The notes under the pieces: generated by a model | Database searches by the model: none | The model's input: only the letters and a program-made list of their open reading frames with translations | Told to the model about the DNA's origin: nothing | Shown here: positions 11,901 through 21,761 of the stretch, piece after piece | Layout: every line of letters begins with the position of its first letter | Numbering within the stretch: the stretch's first letter is position 1 | NCBI GenBank assembly: GCA_947568835.1 | Contig: OX387603.1 | Coordinates: 3,697,701 to 3,761,700 of the forward strand | DNA length: 64,000 nt | Source of the DNA: Protonemura montana | Lineage: Eukaryota; Arthropoda; Insecta; Plecoptera; Nemouridae | Direction: 5' to 3' | Translations under genes and position numbers: made by a program

Positions 11901-14900
11901 AAATCAAAATCAAGAAATCAAAATCACTAAATCAAATACACGAAAATCGTCTCAAAAAGCACGTGTCCAAGTAGCTCAATTGGTTAGAGCAACACCCGCG
12001 GAGATCGGGGTTCGAGTCCCCGTTTGAGCATAAATATTTGAGAGGTTATTAGTGTTTGTAATAATAAAATACCCTGCGCAATGCATGCGATTGCAATTTA
12101 AATCATTACTTAGTTTCTTAGCAAGCAAGGCAGCTTCATAAGCAGCCACTAGTTGGGGGTAGGCTCGTTCTACCAAGGTCTGTGGTTCAACGGACACCAA
12201 GAGGTCCTCCGCGGTTTTGTCTTCATCCAGTGTCAATGTCTGAAGGAAGCATTCATGGTCCGTCCAGCGGAGTTCGTAACTTGCTACGCCTGCAAAACAC
12301 ATCAACTTTTGACAAAAACTATTTTAACTGGGTTTTAAATCTTAAGTGAAGAACAACTAAATTTCCCAACTTTTTGCAACTTGTACCTGTTACTTTATCA
12401 AGGGTAAGAGCAGTCCTGACAAATTTCCGATAAATTGTGTTGTTTAACTGTATTGTGTTGTCAGGACTGCTCTTACCCTTGATAAAGTAACAGGTACAAG
12501 TTACGAAACGTTGGGAAATTTAGTTGTTCTTTACTTAGCATTCAAAACCCAGTTCAAATAGTTTTTGTTAAAACTAGTGCTAAGTTTACATCAAGTAGAC
12601 ATGAGTCAAACAAACAATCACATCAACTTTTGTTACACGGCTAGTTGGATGAGTGTAGCGAGCAAAGCAAAGACTTGATTTGACAAAATCTTGATTTAAG
12701 AAATTGCTAAATGAGACAATTATATTTCATGTGTAATTACTGATTGTGCGATGCCTTAGGAAAAAACAAGTAACTAAAACAAATTGAAATGGAAAAAAGA
12801 AATAAAAAAAATATATATATTTATTTGATTGATAAATTGAAAGTTTGGTTTTGGGTTTTTTCCGCTGAGACAAAGATATTAGATATGTGATGTCACATCT
12901 TATTATTCTTACAATGAACCAACACCCTGCTGAACACCCTCTCTCAGACACACAAGTTGGACCATAGTTGGACAACGAGGTGTCCCAAACATTGAATACT
13001 ACTCCAATATTAATTACATGTGATTAAAACCTAAGGATAAAATCATTCAACTGAGTAAAGTTTTTTGGAACATCCAATATTTGCCAAAATCACAACTTGC
13101 TCAAAATCCTAGCTTTGTCTCCGAAGCCAGCTCTTGGCTCGAAGGGCTTACCTTTCTGAACACGTTTTTTAATTATTTCCGCCGGGGAAAAGGAGAAGTC
13201 AGCGACAGTGTGGGACTCGGCCAGATGCGTGACAAGCCATCGAGTGAGCAGCGGGAAAAACTTCTCAACCGCGTAAGTCTCCGTCCAACTCAGCTGCTTC
13301 ACCGACAGGAGCTGCAACCAGTGGCGGTGAAAACATCACTACTTTAACAACCACAACGGCAACTCAATGCAACGCCAAGGCATTGAAATTCAAGGCCATG
13401 CTTAAAGCTGTAAAGCTTGCACAGATATTCCATCCTTATGAGACAAAGACTACCACAGATAAAGCTTGCACAGATATTCCATCCTTATGAGGCAACGACT
13501 ACCACAGATAAAGCTTGCACAGATATTCCATCCTTATGGGGCAAAGACTACTACAGATAAAGCTTGCACAGATATTCCATCCTTATGGGGCAAAGACTAC
13601 CACAGATAACGCTTGCACAGATATTCCATCCTTAAGTGGCAAAGACTTACACAGATAAAGCTTGCACAGATATTCCATCCTTATGGGGTATTATAAACTA
13701 TTATTGGCAAGAGCACCTCACGATGCCGATTCTCATCTCCGGTAAATTGTGTTCCTCTCTCTTTAATTCTTCACAGCAATAAATAAAAGCAGTAGCAGCG
13801 AGATGTTTGTACTCATAACAAACATCCAACATCTTGCGTCTGACTTACAACAAACTGGGACAGGTTGGGTTCACGCCATTCCAGGTCCAATTTATCAGAG
13901 ACAGGTCGGTCGTCCAGAAACTCGGCAATCACTTCCTGTGACGGGAACTCCGGGTCTTCCAGCGCTTTCTTCCGGATGTTTAGCTCCATGATTATCATCT
14001 TTCGCTCATCCCTAGAATCAAAAACCTAACAAATAAACAAAAGAAGCCATGCAGAAATAGCTGAAAAGTATATTAACTACTTTCTTCTCCTCCCTTCTAG
14101 GCTAGGTTAGGTTCATCATCATCTTCATATTCATCCACTCATTCACCGACACCATTAGACTAGTGCCGCAGTGACCTTCGTCAAAACAGTGCGTCATTAA
14201 ACCCTAATAATCATCAAAGACTACCGCAGGTAAAGCTTGCACAAATATTATATCCTTATAGGGCCAATACTACCACGGATAAAGCTTATATAGATATTCC
14301 ATCCTCAGGTACAGATACAGCCAAGATGCCAGTGCCACAGATGCAGTTTTTTTCTTACGTACAACTTACGGTGTTTTAAACTTGAGACCTGTCGGGTCGT
14401 TCTCAAGACGCTCAAAATGCGAGTCCGTTCGCCAACGCTTCATTCTGCAAAGCAGTGACAGAACTCGATCAGCAATCAAATCAAGTTATTAAAAACAGAT
14501 TGACACACAAGAAATACAATTAGCAAAATGCACAAAATTTGACTTTTAAGATGGGAACTAGCAGTTTAATTCACAACCTATTTGCCTATCAAGAGGTTGG
14601 TCACCTGTCCAAGATGTCATCCTCGTTGACCGAGTTGAGGAGCGCGAGGGCGGTGATCTTGCCTATGCCCGGCACGCCTGGTATGTAATCGCAGCCAAGC
14701 AACAGCGCCAGCGCCACCATCTTGCGCCGATCCAACGACAGGTGGTGTTCAACTTGCGCCATCCGGAACACATCCACGCTGGAGCAAACGCAGAAACATG
14801 ACACGTTGTAACAGCAAGACGTGCACGATATATCGACAAAAATCCAGTAAAAGTCCATTATGATTTTACTTTTGAATTTAACAATTTAAGGTTCACAAAA

Positions 14901-16509
14901 AATTCTCATATTTGTTTATGTAATTTAGCTCGACAAGAGGTTACAATTTTCTAAATAAATTTGCAAATGTTTGACCTTTTGGGTATTGATACAGTCTTGT
15001 CCATGAGAGAAAATACCTGGTTTACCTGAACCCGGAGGATGATGAACTGCCGCTGGGGCTGATGGTAAAGTTCCTGTAGACGGTGTGGGCTCCATACAGG
15101 AAGCAATCCCCATCCTGGGTGATGCATCCATCTACCAGCTGGTGGCGTAAAATCATTTGTTAACGATGCTATCACCCGTGATGAAATAACAGGGTCAAGT
15201 TGCTAAATGTGAGGAAATTTGGCTGTTTTACTTAGCATTTGTAAACTCAGTTAAAAATAGTTTTTTTCACAACATCAACTTTGAACATTTTTTCTCGAGG
15301 CCTATCGACATAAATAAGCAATAAAATGTAATTTCAGTGGTGATTGCCAGGTTAAAAAACTTGATGTTGAGAGAAGCGACAAATGCAATTACCCCTGCGG
15401 CGTTGAGTTGTGCGCAGAGAGCTTCAGCTTCGCCAACGCTTTGAACGCAGCTCACACCCATCAACCGCAACATGGTCTCGCACTGGCACAGAAAGAAAAC
15501 CACAAGCTAGTCGGTGCACAGTTTGTAGCCACAGACGAGGAATCACGTAACCCAACCAAAGTGTGCAATAGACACCAAATCTTCACACCATCTAAAATGT
15601 TACTATATAAATAACTCTACATTTCATATTGGTAGGTATGCAGTCTTTCGAAATTTAATTAATACACACTTTCCCTTCCTGACGATTAGAATTTAGAAAT
15701 ATCAATTCAGAAACTAAATCAAAAACTAAAAACAAATGGAAGGGAATGTTACCAAAATAGGAAATTAAGAAAAAATTATCCATTAGGACCTAAGTTCATG
15801 GTCAAAGAGGATTTCTAAACCATAAATTGTCTCTAACAAGTTTTTTAACAAGATCACACCTGTTTTAAAAGAGATTTCAGGCGGGTCCTGGTTCCCTTCC
15901 TTGTAATGTTTTGAGACTGAGTCGGTTGTGTTTGTGAGGAGCCGTGATGTTTTAGGTAGCTCTTCTGCTGAGCTTCTTTTCTGCGAGCCAGAGTGTCGTG
16001 TTTCAATGTTGGGGCATCGCCTTCAAGAACAAAGACTGGTTTCACGTTGAGCATCAGCAAACAGGCGGTGCGGAAGAACAAGTTCCTACAAAAATTCAAT
16101 TTACTTTACTGGCATTGCTCAGTCTCTATCAAAAGTATCAATAAGAAAAAAATAATAATTCGTCATCACATAGATAGGGCGACCAAAGAAGCTTATGATA
16201 GAAGAAAGATATGGTATGGTAATCTTTCGTTTATGGTACAACCATTCAATTTATTATATTGGTTATAGAATGATACATGTCAAAAAGTACATTTGGTGTA
16301 AAAGAAGTATGGTTACTGTCATAGATAAAATGAAGTGAACGAAATATGTACCTGAGATACATCCGGGGTTGCGTTGAAAATGAAGCAACCGACTGATCCT
16401 CAACTACCCAGCAACTAAGATCAACAGCGACAGCTTTTCCTTGCAGATCATAAAGCGACTTCCTTTCACAGGTTGGGGACAAAATCGTCCACAGTTCTTT
16501 TACTCCCAT
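8995..16509 (-). CDS. GEN1: Flap endonuclease GEN-like, Holliday junction 5' resolvase
   Basis: Rad2/XPG-family resolvase that cuts Holliday junctions and 5' flaps. Ten exons: 16509-16352, 16085-15860, 15482-15393, 15138-15026, 14778-14605, 14444-14370, 14011-13849, 13311-13101, 12289-12110 and 9698-8995, coding 697 residues in phase. The start MGVKELWTIL leaves the N-terminal Gly free after Met removal, as this family requires. Metal-binding acidic residues are seen in VAVDLSCWV, PVFVLEGDAP, GEAEALCAQLNAAG, DGCITQDGDCFLYGAH and LLGCDYIPGVPGIGK (the last begins the H2TH region). Exon 9 (YELRWTDHECFLQTL) sits where the chromodomain lies in human GEN1. The final exon is disordered and basic with an acidic end, and contains a PIP-box-like QPKIDAFL. 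Intron 8 uses a GC donor. It is shorter than human GEN1 (about 908 residues, from memory), the difference being in the tail. Confidence 0.95.
10072..11446. repeat. 70-bp minisatellite, about 20 copies, GEN1 intron 9
   Basis: Near-perfect 70-bp units, each with GGGGTTATATAATACCACC, then GTATTATGTAGCACCATGG, then AGCACCGCCAAATGACCGC. The copies differ at only a few positions, so the array is young or homogenised. Each unit carries a TATA-like TTATATAATA and a palindromic ACCATGGT inside a Kozak-like context. There are no unique spacers between units. Confidence 0.97.
11500..11835 (-). mobile_element. tRNA-derived SINE, near complete
   Basis: On the minus strand it reads tRNA-like head (TAGCTCAATTGGTTACAGCT, then GGGGTTCGATTCCCC), linker, and body. 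On the plus strand the body shows GGCTGTGAATACTCACAGTC and CTCTGATTCTAGTGACGCTG, shared with copies at 31.2 and 32.9 kb. The A and B box motifs support a pol III promoter. It is not called as a tRNA gene because the anticodon arm is poor and the same head recurs at the other copies. Confidence 0.8.
11840..12100 (+). mobile_element. tRNA-derived SINE, opposite orientation
   Basis: Contains TAGCTCAATTGGTTAGAGCA and GGGGTTCGAGTCCCCGTTTG at 11970-12030, a tail TTTGAGAGGTTATTAGTG, and the family dyad TTATTAGGAACACTAATAA at about 11851-11870. It lies back-to-back with the preceding copy in GEN1 intron 9 and ends just before exon 9 (12110). Confidence 0.8.
12313..12573. mobile_element. Foldback MITE, family 1
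   Basis: Two arms of roughly 100 bp are inverted repeats: AACTGGGTTTTAAATC through GTTACTTTATCAAGGGTAAG on the left, returning as CTTACCCTTGATAAAGTAAC through CAAAACCCAGTT on the right. Other members: 40447-40728 (both arms) and single arms at 15185-15265 and 26555-26655. Confidence 0.85.
13400..13690. repeat. 49-bp satellite-like array in GEN1 intron 7
   Basis: About six copies of a 49-bp unit (AAAGCTTGCACAGATATTCC, then ATCCTTATG, then CAAAGACTACCACAGAT). Two degenerate copies lie in intron 6 at 14215-14310. The same unit, inverted, forms an array at 62945-63170. Confidence 0.92.
15185..15265. mobile_element. Single-arm fragment of foldback family 1
   Basis: AACAGGGTCAAGTTGCTAAA followed by TTACTTAGCATTTG matches one arm of the element at 12313-12573. 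It lies in GEN1 intron 3. Confidence 0.5.
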
Positions 16510-17065
16510 TGCAAACAGTATCTGAATTTTAATTAAATCTGTAAGCAAAATAAAAGCGTGTAGCTGAGATGCGACCAAACTGAACCTTGGCCCGGAGCAA
16601 TGCAATTTTACCCATGATTATAATAAATTATCAAATCGTGAATGAGTGCTTGCCGAATGTTTCAGACAAATGATTTAAACAAAGACCCTGTTGTTAGTGA
16701 TTAACTAATGTCAAAACCAGTTCCTTACAATGATGTTTAGGTTCCCGCTCTTTGGTTACCGCTACATTTCTCGAACAGCTGTTGTTACTTGGAACTTATA
16801 CTACAACAAAAATGTCACATACAAACAACAGTAATGCATGGTCACAGAATAACTTTACCAGCCGAAGGTAATATGCCAGTGACTGCCTACCAACTCACGA
16901 CCCGCTGCTCAGCTTCATTTCGGAGCAAAATAAGTTGTTTCCTATACCTTGCACTGGCTGCCTTCTCTCTGTGGCAGCAGCCACTCATGAGTAGAAGTAG
17001 TAGAAGTAGTACTCGTTCGTAGCCCGCCAAAAGTTCAGCGCAAGTTGCAACCTTCTGCGATTGAT

Positions 17066-17470
17066 TGATTCGTGGGGTTTAACGACGCACTGTCTTTGCA
17101 ACGGGCCCTGCGGCACTATTTTCATGACATCAGTGAATAAGTGGATGATGATAAACCTACTCTAGCCTAGAGGAGAGGAGGGGAAACCGGGTGCCGGCAC
17201 GTAGCCTACTCCTGTCGAAGAGCACCAAGGGACCACCAGCTTAACGAATGACGGTACAACGCGAACAACAGGATTCCTCCACAAATACATGCTGTCGAGA
17301 GATTGATAAGTAAGGCGAGCGAAGTTGCTGTCTTTACTTTAATCCCTACAACCTATCTCCCGGACAGAACTGGGCATGTGAATGATGGTCACCCATCCAA
17401 TACTTGACTCAGCGCAGTGTTGCTTAACTTCGATGATCTCATGAGGACCAGTATTTCCAACACGCCAAAC
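17066..17470 (-). mobile_element. 5S rRNA-derived SINE (SINE3 type)
   Basis: On the minus strand a 5S-like head (GATCATCGAAGTTAAGCAAC, then TATTGGATGGGTGACC) carries the internal control region of 5S rRNA. The body, read on the plus strand, contains GTAGCCTACTCCTGTCGAAG and ends near GGTTTAACGACGCACTG. A second, closely similar copy in the same orientation is at 37180-37601. Confidence 0.8.
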
Positions 17471-18276
17471 CACACGCCAGACCACACCTATGGTCATGGT
17501 CACATGGCCCATGCTTTAAACATTGTGAGCTAGTACAAAGATGGTAGATTTTTAAGGACAAGATGTTGAGTGAAAATGAGGACGTTCACGCCTCATCACC
17601 TAATAAAATCTACTTCATAAAAAGTACCATCTCGTGTTTTTGGATGAGTGTATTTTTATCGGTATCATGGTGGCCACAAAAGTCTGCTGAAGACTCATAT
17701 TTATAAAGGTGACTCATTTCTTGTGACGTCAGGAAACCGACTCGATTGCAACAAAATTTTGTTTCGTGCTATCGTTGTTCGTTGCTGTGCCCATTTCCTT
17801 TGCGTCGATTACAGAATATTTCAATGTCTTTGACGCCTGCATCCCATGCCTCAAGCCGCGCAGGACTGCGCTGACTCCGAGCGTCCGCGTCGTCGCAGAG
17901 TACACCCCGAGAATGGTCGACCCCAAAGAAGACAACGAGGCATAAACGAGGCATAAGGCAATACCTTAGGGAAAATAATGGGGCAATATCTTAGAGGTAA
18001 TACTATTAAAATTAACAGCGTAGCAGGCGCCCCCACTTAGACACGAAGGAACTGGTGAAAAACGCATAGATCTGAAGTGTGAATACCATTTCTATGGTCA
18101 ATTTTATGAAGAATAATCATTATTATCATCATTTTGGGTGAGGTTTAAAAAACTTCAATCTTGTTCCTATCTCTAGTCTATAAGATCTAAGCTCCAAAAA
18201 CAGGAAACTACGGTACAAAGCCGGCACCTCCACTAGTCTGACAATAGGTGGGCTACGTTTTTGCTGCAGTATGTGT

Positions 18277-18290
18277 ATTTGCATATAAAG
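18277..18290 (+). promoter_or_regulatory. Octamer plus TATA box, candidate LAMTOR5 core promoter
   Basis: ATTTGCATATAAAG combines a perfect octamer (ATTTGCAT) with an overlapping TATA box, about 150 bp upstream of the LAMTOR5 start codon. The position is plausible for a short 5' UTR. No transcript evidence is available. Confidence 0.45.
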
Positions 18291-18436
18291 GGGCTCTGGC
18301 GCTTACTTGGAACTGCCTGCTGTTTGTTGGCTGTGTGTCTGTCAGCCGAATTTTCAATCATAGTTACATATTTAGCAAAAAGATCATTATAAGATCTTTG
18401 TCGAAGTAATTCCACTAACTAATTTAAAAAATAACG

Positions 18437-20493
18437 ATGGAAAAGAATCTGGATCAATGTATGGATGAAATGTAAGTCTATGGTGTGTATGGTGCAAGTC
18501 AATGGCGATTGCATTTGACTTTTGTACTATTCACTACAGCAGGACCAGACCAAAGTACTGCAATATAATTAATAGTCTAATTCAATGGTATACCTTCCTG
18601 CCTTAAGCTTAATAGTTTTTAAAAATTGGCTCCCTACCCTTACATCCCTACTAAATTTTCTTGGTTTTATAATAATAATATTAATAATGTTTATTGTCTA
18701 TAGATTGACAATCTAAATAAAAAAAAAAATCAACATGATATGAAGACAGTCAAATTTATAGCATTATAAAAATACATTTATATTAATAAACATATACATA
18801 TAGGTTAAATTTAGGTTACACACAATGGTAACTTTATTCCTTGCCATCATTATCTAAAAATTCTTGTATGCTATAAAAACCTTTGTCGATAAACCATTTT
18901 TTTACATACACCTCAAAGCTAGTACCAGTATTTTTTTTCAGCGTAGAAGACAATTTCTTTAAAACATTTTCTTCCTGCCCACTTAGGAGAGTTTTCCGTT
19001 TTCCTAAGCCTGTGTGGCAGGGGTCTATCAATGACAGTTTGCCTTGTGTTGTAATTCGAGCTGAATACTTTGCCTTCCTGCTCCACTTCGTTCTTAGCAT
19101 TCATAGGATACAATTAAAAATATATAGACTGTAAATAGTTGGAATTTTTATTTTTCTAAAAAGTGGCCTACAGTTATCCAAGTGTAATATACCTCTGCGC
19201 ATGGGTTAGAGCTGGCCCCTACCAATATGCGCACGGCTGTTTTTTGTAACGTGAACGTTTTATTTTAGATGTGAACAACCGGGAGTAAACGGATGTCTTA
19301 TTGCTGACCGCCAAGGACTGTGTTTGGGAGGTAGGTAGATTTGTATTTAGTTTTAATCTCTGTCAACAGTATAACTGCTAGCATTACACATTCCTCTGAT
19401 TTGCTTTTTCCATTACTGCTCTTATTTCATGGTAACGATGAACGTTTACCTTACATATGCAGATGCTGCATTCTGAAACTTATCGAATCTTCTGGGCCAG
19501 TAAATAAACTACAACAATGTATTGTTTTGGCTGCTCCATAACCTGCTTCCATAGAAGAAAGATTTGGTTTGTTGAAGTTTGTTGATAATGGAAGGGGCAA
19601 AGCTTGCAAGTATTTAGTGCACTAAGCGGTTTGCTACTAATGCAAATGTTTAAATAAATAGTTAGAAGCTTTGCTCCTTTTATAAGCTCTAGACTTCTAA
19701 CAAACTAAATCTGTATTCTTACTGCTAGCACAGTATTATTACTTACTGGAAACTTGAATCAGTAAATAACATTTTGGAAAATAACCTTAATCACAATTAA
19801 TCACACTGACACTTTTCTTATCAGTGCGAGGAAAAGCTATGAACCGCAGCTCAGGTGTGATAACGGCGATAGCAAACGCTGCGTCTCGTCTGGAGCCGGA
19901 CGGAAAGCCGCCAATAATCTTGCTCGAAGACGACAATCGGTAAGACACTTTTTCAAACTGTGATTTTAAAACAATAAAACACAGTGTCTGGCACTGAAAA
20001 TGAAGTTTGAATGTGAAGTAAAACTAGCGTGAAACTAATCAACAAATGCTAGGACCATAGAAAAAAGATACGTTAGGTAGAAGCCTAACGTAATAAAATC
20101 AACGAGTCTTGCCACAAAATAGTTCTCCCCAGCGCCAATATTCTCGCTAGTAGTAGAAAACAGCTATTCGTATCGCCAAGTTAAAAAAATCCATAGTTTA
20201 TACTTGCCTGGTACGAGCGCTAGTATGGCATGAACAAATTAACAAGGCAAGCATGACATATGGATTTTTTTAACTCGGCAGTATTTCTGCTACTAGCGCG
20301 CATATTGGCGCTGGGGAGCACAATTTGTTGCAAGAGTCGTTGATTTTATTAAGTTAGGTTTTACTTAACCTATCTTTTTCTATGTTGGGGCTAATCCAGG
20401 CTGTGATAAATAAAGCTCCGTTTCATTTCTAGGCAATGCTTGATTCAACGAACCAGCAACGTAACCTGCGCAATCTACAAGCAAACACACTAA
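18437..20493 (+). CDS. LAMTOR5: Ragulator complex protein LAMTOR5 (HBXIP) homologue
   Basis: LAMTOR5 is a roadblock-fold subunit of the lysosomal Ragulator scaffold that activates Rag GTPases and mTORC1. Four small exons, 18437-18471, 19269-19330, 19825-19939 and 20433-20493, are in phase and encode 90 residues, the expected family length (human 91). The sequence starts MEKNLDQCMDEICEQPGV, then GCLIADRQGLCLGVRGKAM (the conserved first strand pair), SSGVITAIANAASRL (central helix) and PPIILLEDDNRQCLIQRTSN, ending CAIYKQTH. The gene is easily missed because each exon is under 120 bp. Intron 1 holds an unrelated minus-strand open frame (18834-19100), and intron 3 holds a foldback element. Confidence 0.93.
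19552..19720. mobile_element. Foldback MITE, family 2, degenerate copy
   Basis: Begins ATAGAAGAAAGATTTGGTTT and ends with a diverged AACAAACTAAATCTGTATTC. The related copy at 27499-27660 has cleaner inverted ends. It lies in LAMTOR5 intron 2. Confidence 0.5.
20056..20394. mobile_element. Foldback MITE, family 3
   Basis: Long inverted arms: CATAGAAAAAAGATACGTTA and CTCCCCAGCGCCAATATTCTC on the left return on the right as GCGCATATTGGCGCTGGGGA and CTATCTTTTTCTATG. Outer sub-arms contain a second small palindrome (CGTTAGG..CCTAACG). It lies in LAMTOR5 intron 3. Confidence 0.8.
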
Positions 20494-21761
20494 CCTGGTC
20501 AAGCGTTCGATGCCTGCCAAGACGAAAAGGAAATACCATTCCGAAAATGTGAAAAAATGTAAATTTTTATGAAAGCCTATATAAACACTGTTTCTCGTAA
20601 CTGATAAATAATAAAAGTTAAAACTGTATAAAAAATCCCCTTTCTTAATTGTATCTCGCTACTTTTTGCACTGCCTCATGTATCCAGGGCGATGGATGGA
20701 CAAGGATGGGAGATTGAAAGCACAAAGGGGTTGATAAGTATCTTTTTTCATCGCAATCATAGCACGACTGTTCCTGGCTCAGCAAGGAAAGGCAATGACC
20801 TACATCTGCTAATAACCAGTACGACGGGGAAGATATTGGAAGTACATTCCAAGTGGTGTGCTATGGATTGCCATTCCTCCACATTGATATTAAGTATATT
20901 TACCCTCAAAATCACATACTCACGTAAATCACAGATAAAGTAGCAACCAAACACCGAGTTTCCAATTAGGTAGAGCCTTGGTGCAAAATGGCAGCCGAAT
21001 TGCTTACACACTGACAAAAATAGGGGATGTTAACAGATGAAGTCACCAGTGTAATGAGCTTTAAGAAATTTCACATTGCTATTTATTACAGATTTCCTGT
21101 GTTGTAATGCTCAATTACTCTTTTTCAATTGCTAAGATATAGAAGTATCGATATTTAAAGTTTTAATTATTTAATTGCTGAGGTTTGTTTGTTTGGTGGT
21201 TGGTCACCACTGATACCTAGTAGGGGAGGCTCCTTTGCTCTGCAGAAAGTTAAGCACGGGCACTAAGTCTCTGACCAATCGGAAACCCAATGCTTTTTTG
21301 TTCTTTCCTTCTCATGCCAACAAAATATTGCAGGTTGACGCTCAAAATCTTTTTTAAATGATTTTTTCAAGCAAACTGAGCTATCAAAAATAGTATATTC
21401 TTTCATCAATATAAATAAAACATGTATACACTATAACAAAACCCCTCAAAGTGACTAGAAATGCTACTCCAAAACATTGAAAATACAGTCTCCAACAATA
21501 AAAGAAAACAACATGTGTGAAACATAACAACCGCAAGCCAAATTATTTGTGTTCCATTTCCATTAGATATTAACGTTGACCAACTAGGAACGTACTGTGG
21601 TATATCTTCAACCTAACCTCACAAAAACAATCAAGCTTCGAATCCGTGCCGCAAAAAAACAATTCTTCAGAAATCGAGAAAAAAATTGTACCTATTATTC
21701 TATATCAATGCAAGAAATTAGTTTTTTGCAATTGAAAATAAACATTGACAAGGACTTCTTG
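20494..21761. other. Intergenic between convergent LAMTOR5 and RFT1
   Basis: AT-rich, with no recognisable exon. Contains the LAMTOR5 poly(A) signal candidate at 20610-20615. Confidence 0.6.
20610..20615 (+). terminator. LAMTOR5 poly(A) signal candidate
   Basis: AATAAA 117 bp after the LAMTOR5 stop codon. Confidence 0.55.

Larger units (their letters stand above)
16510..18436. other. Intergenic between divergent GEN1 and LAMTOR5
   Basis: Apart from the 5S-derived SINE (17066-17470) and a promoter candidate at 18277-18290, I see no exon with family-level similarity. At 16983-17021 there is a short GTAGAAGTA repeat. Confidence 0.6.

Noticed and set aside
11500-12060. Functional tRNA genes
   Set aside because: The tRNA-like heads lack a good anticodon arm and recur with the same non-tRNA tail at several loci, so they are SINE heads.
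18834-19100. Minus-strand frame of 88 residues (GLGKRKTLLSGQEENVLKKL) in LAMTOR5 intron 1, thought of as a pogo/psq-type DNA-binding remnant
   Set aside because: The resemblance is limited to one short stretch with no catalytic domain or inverted ends nearby; left unassigned.
21180-21330. Possible 5S-like fragment (AGAAAGTTAAGCACGGGCAC)
   Set aside because: Only one short match to the 5S internal region and none of the SINE body; not strong enough to call.
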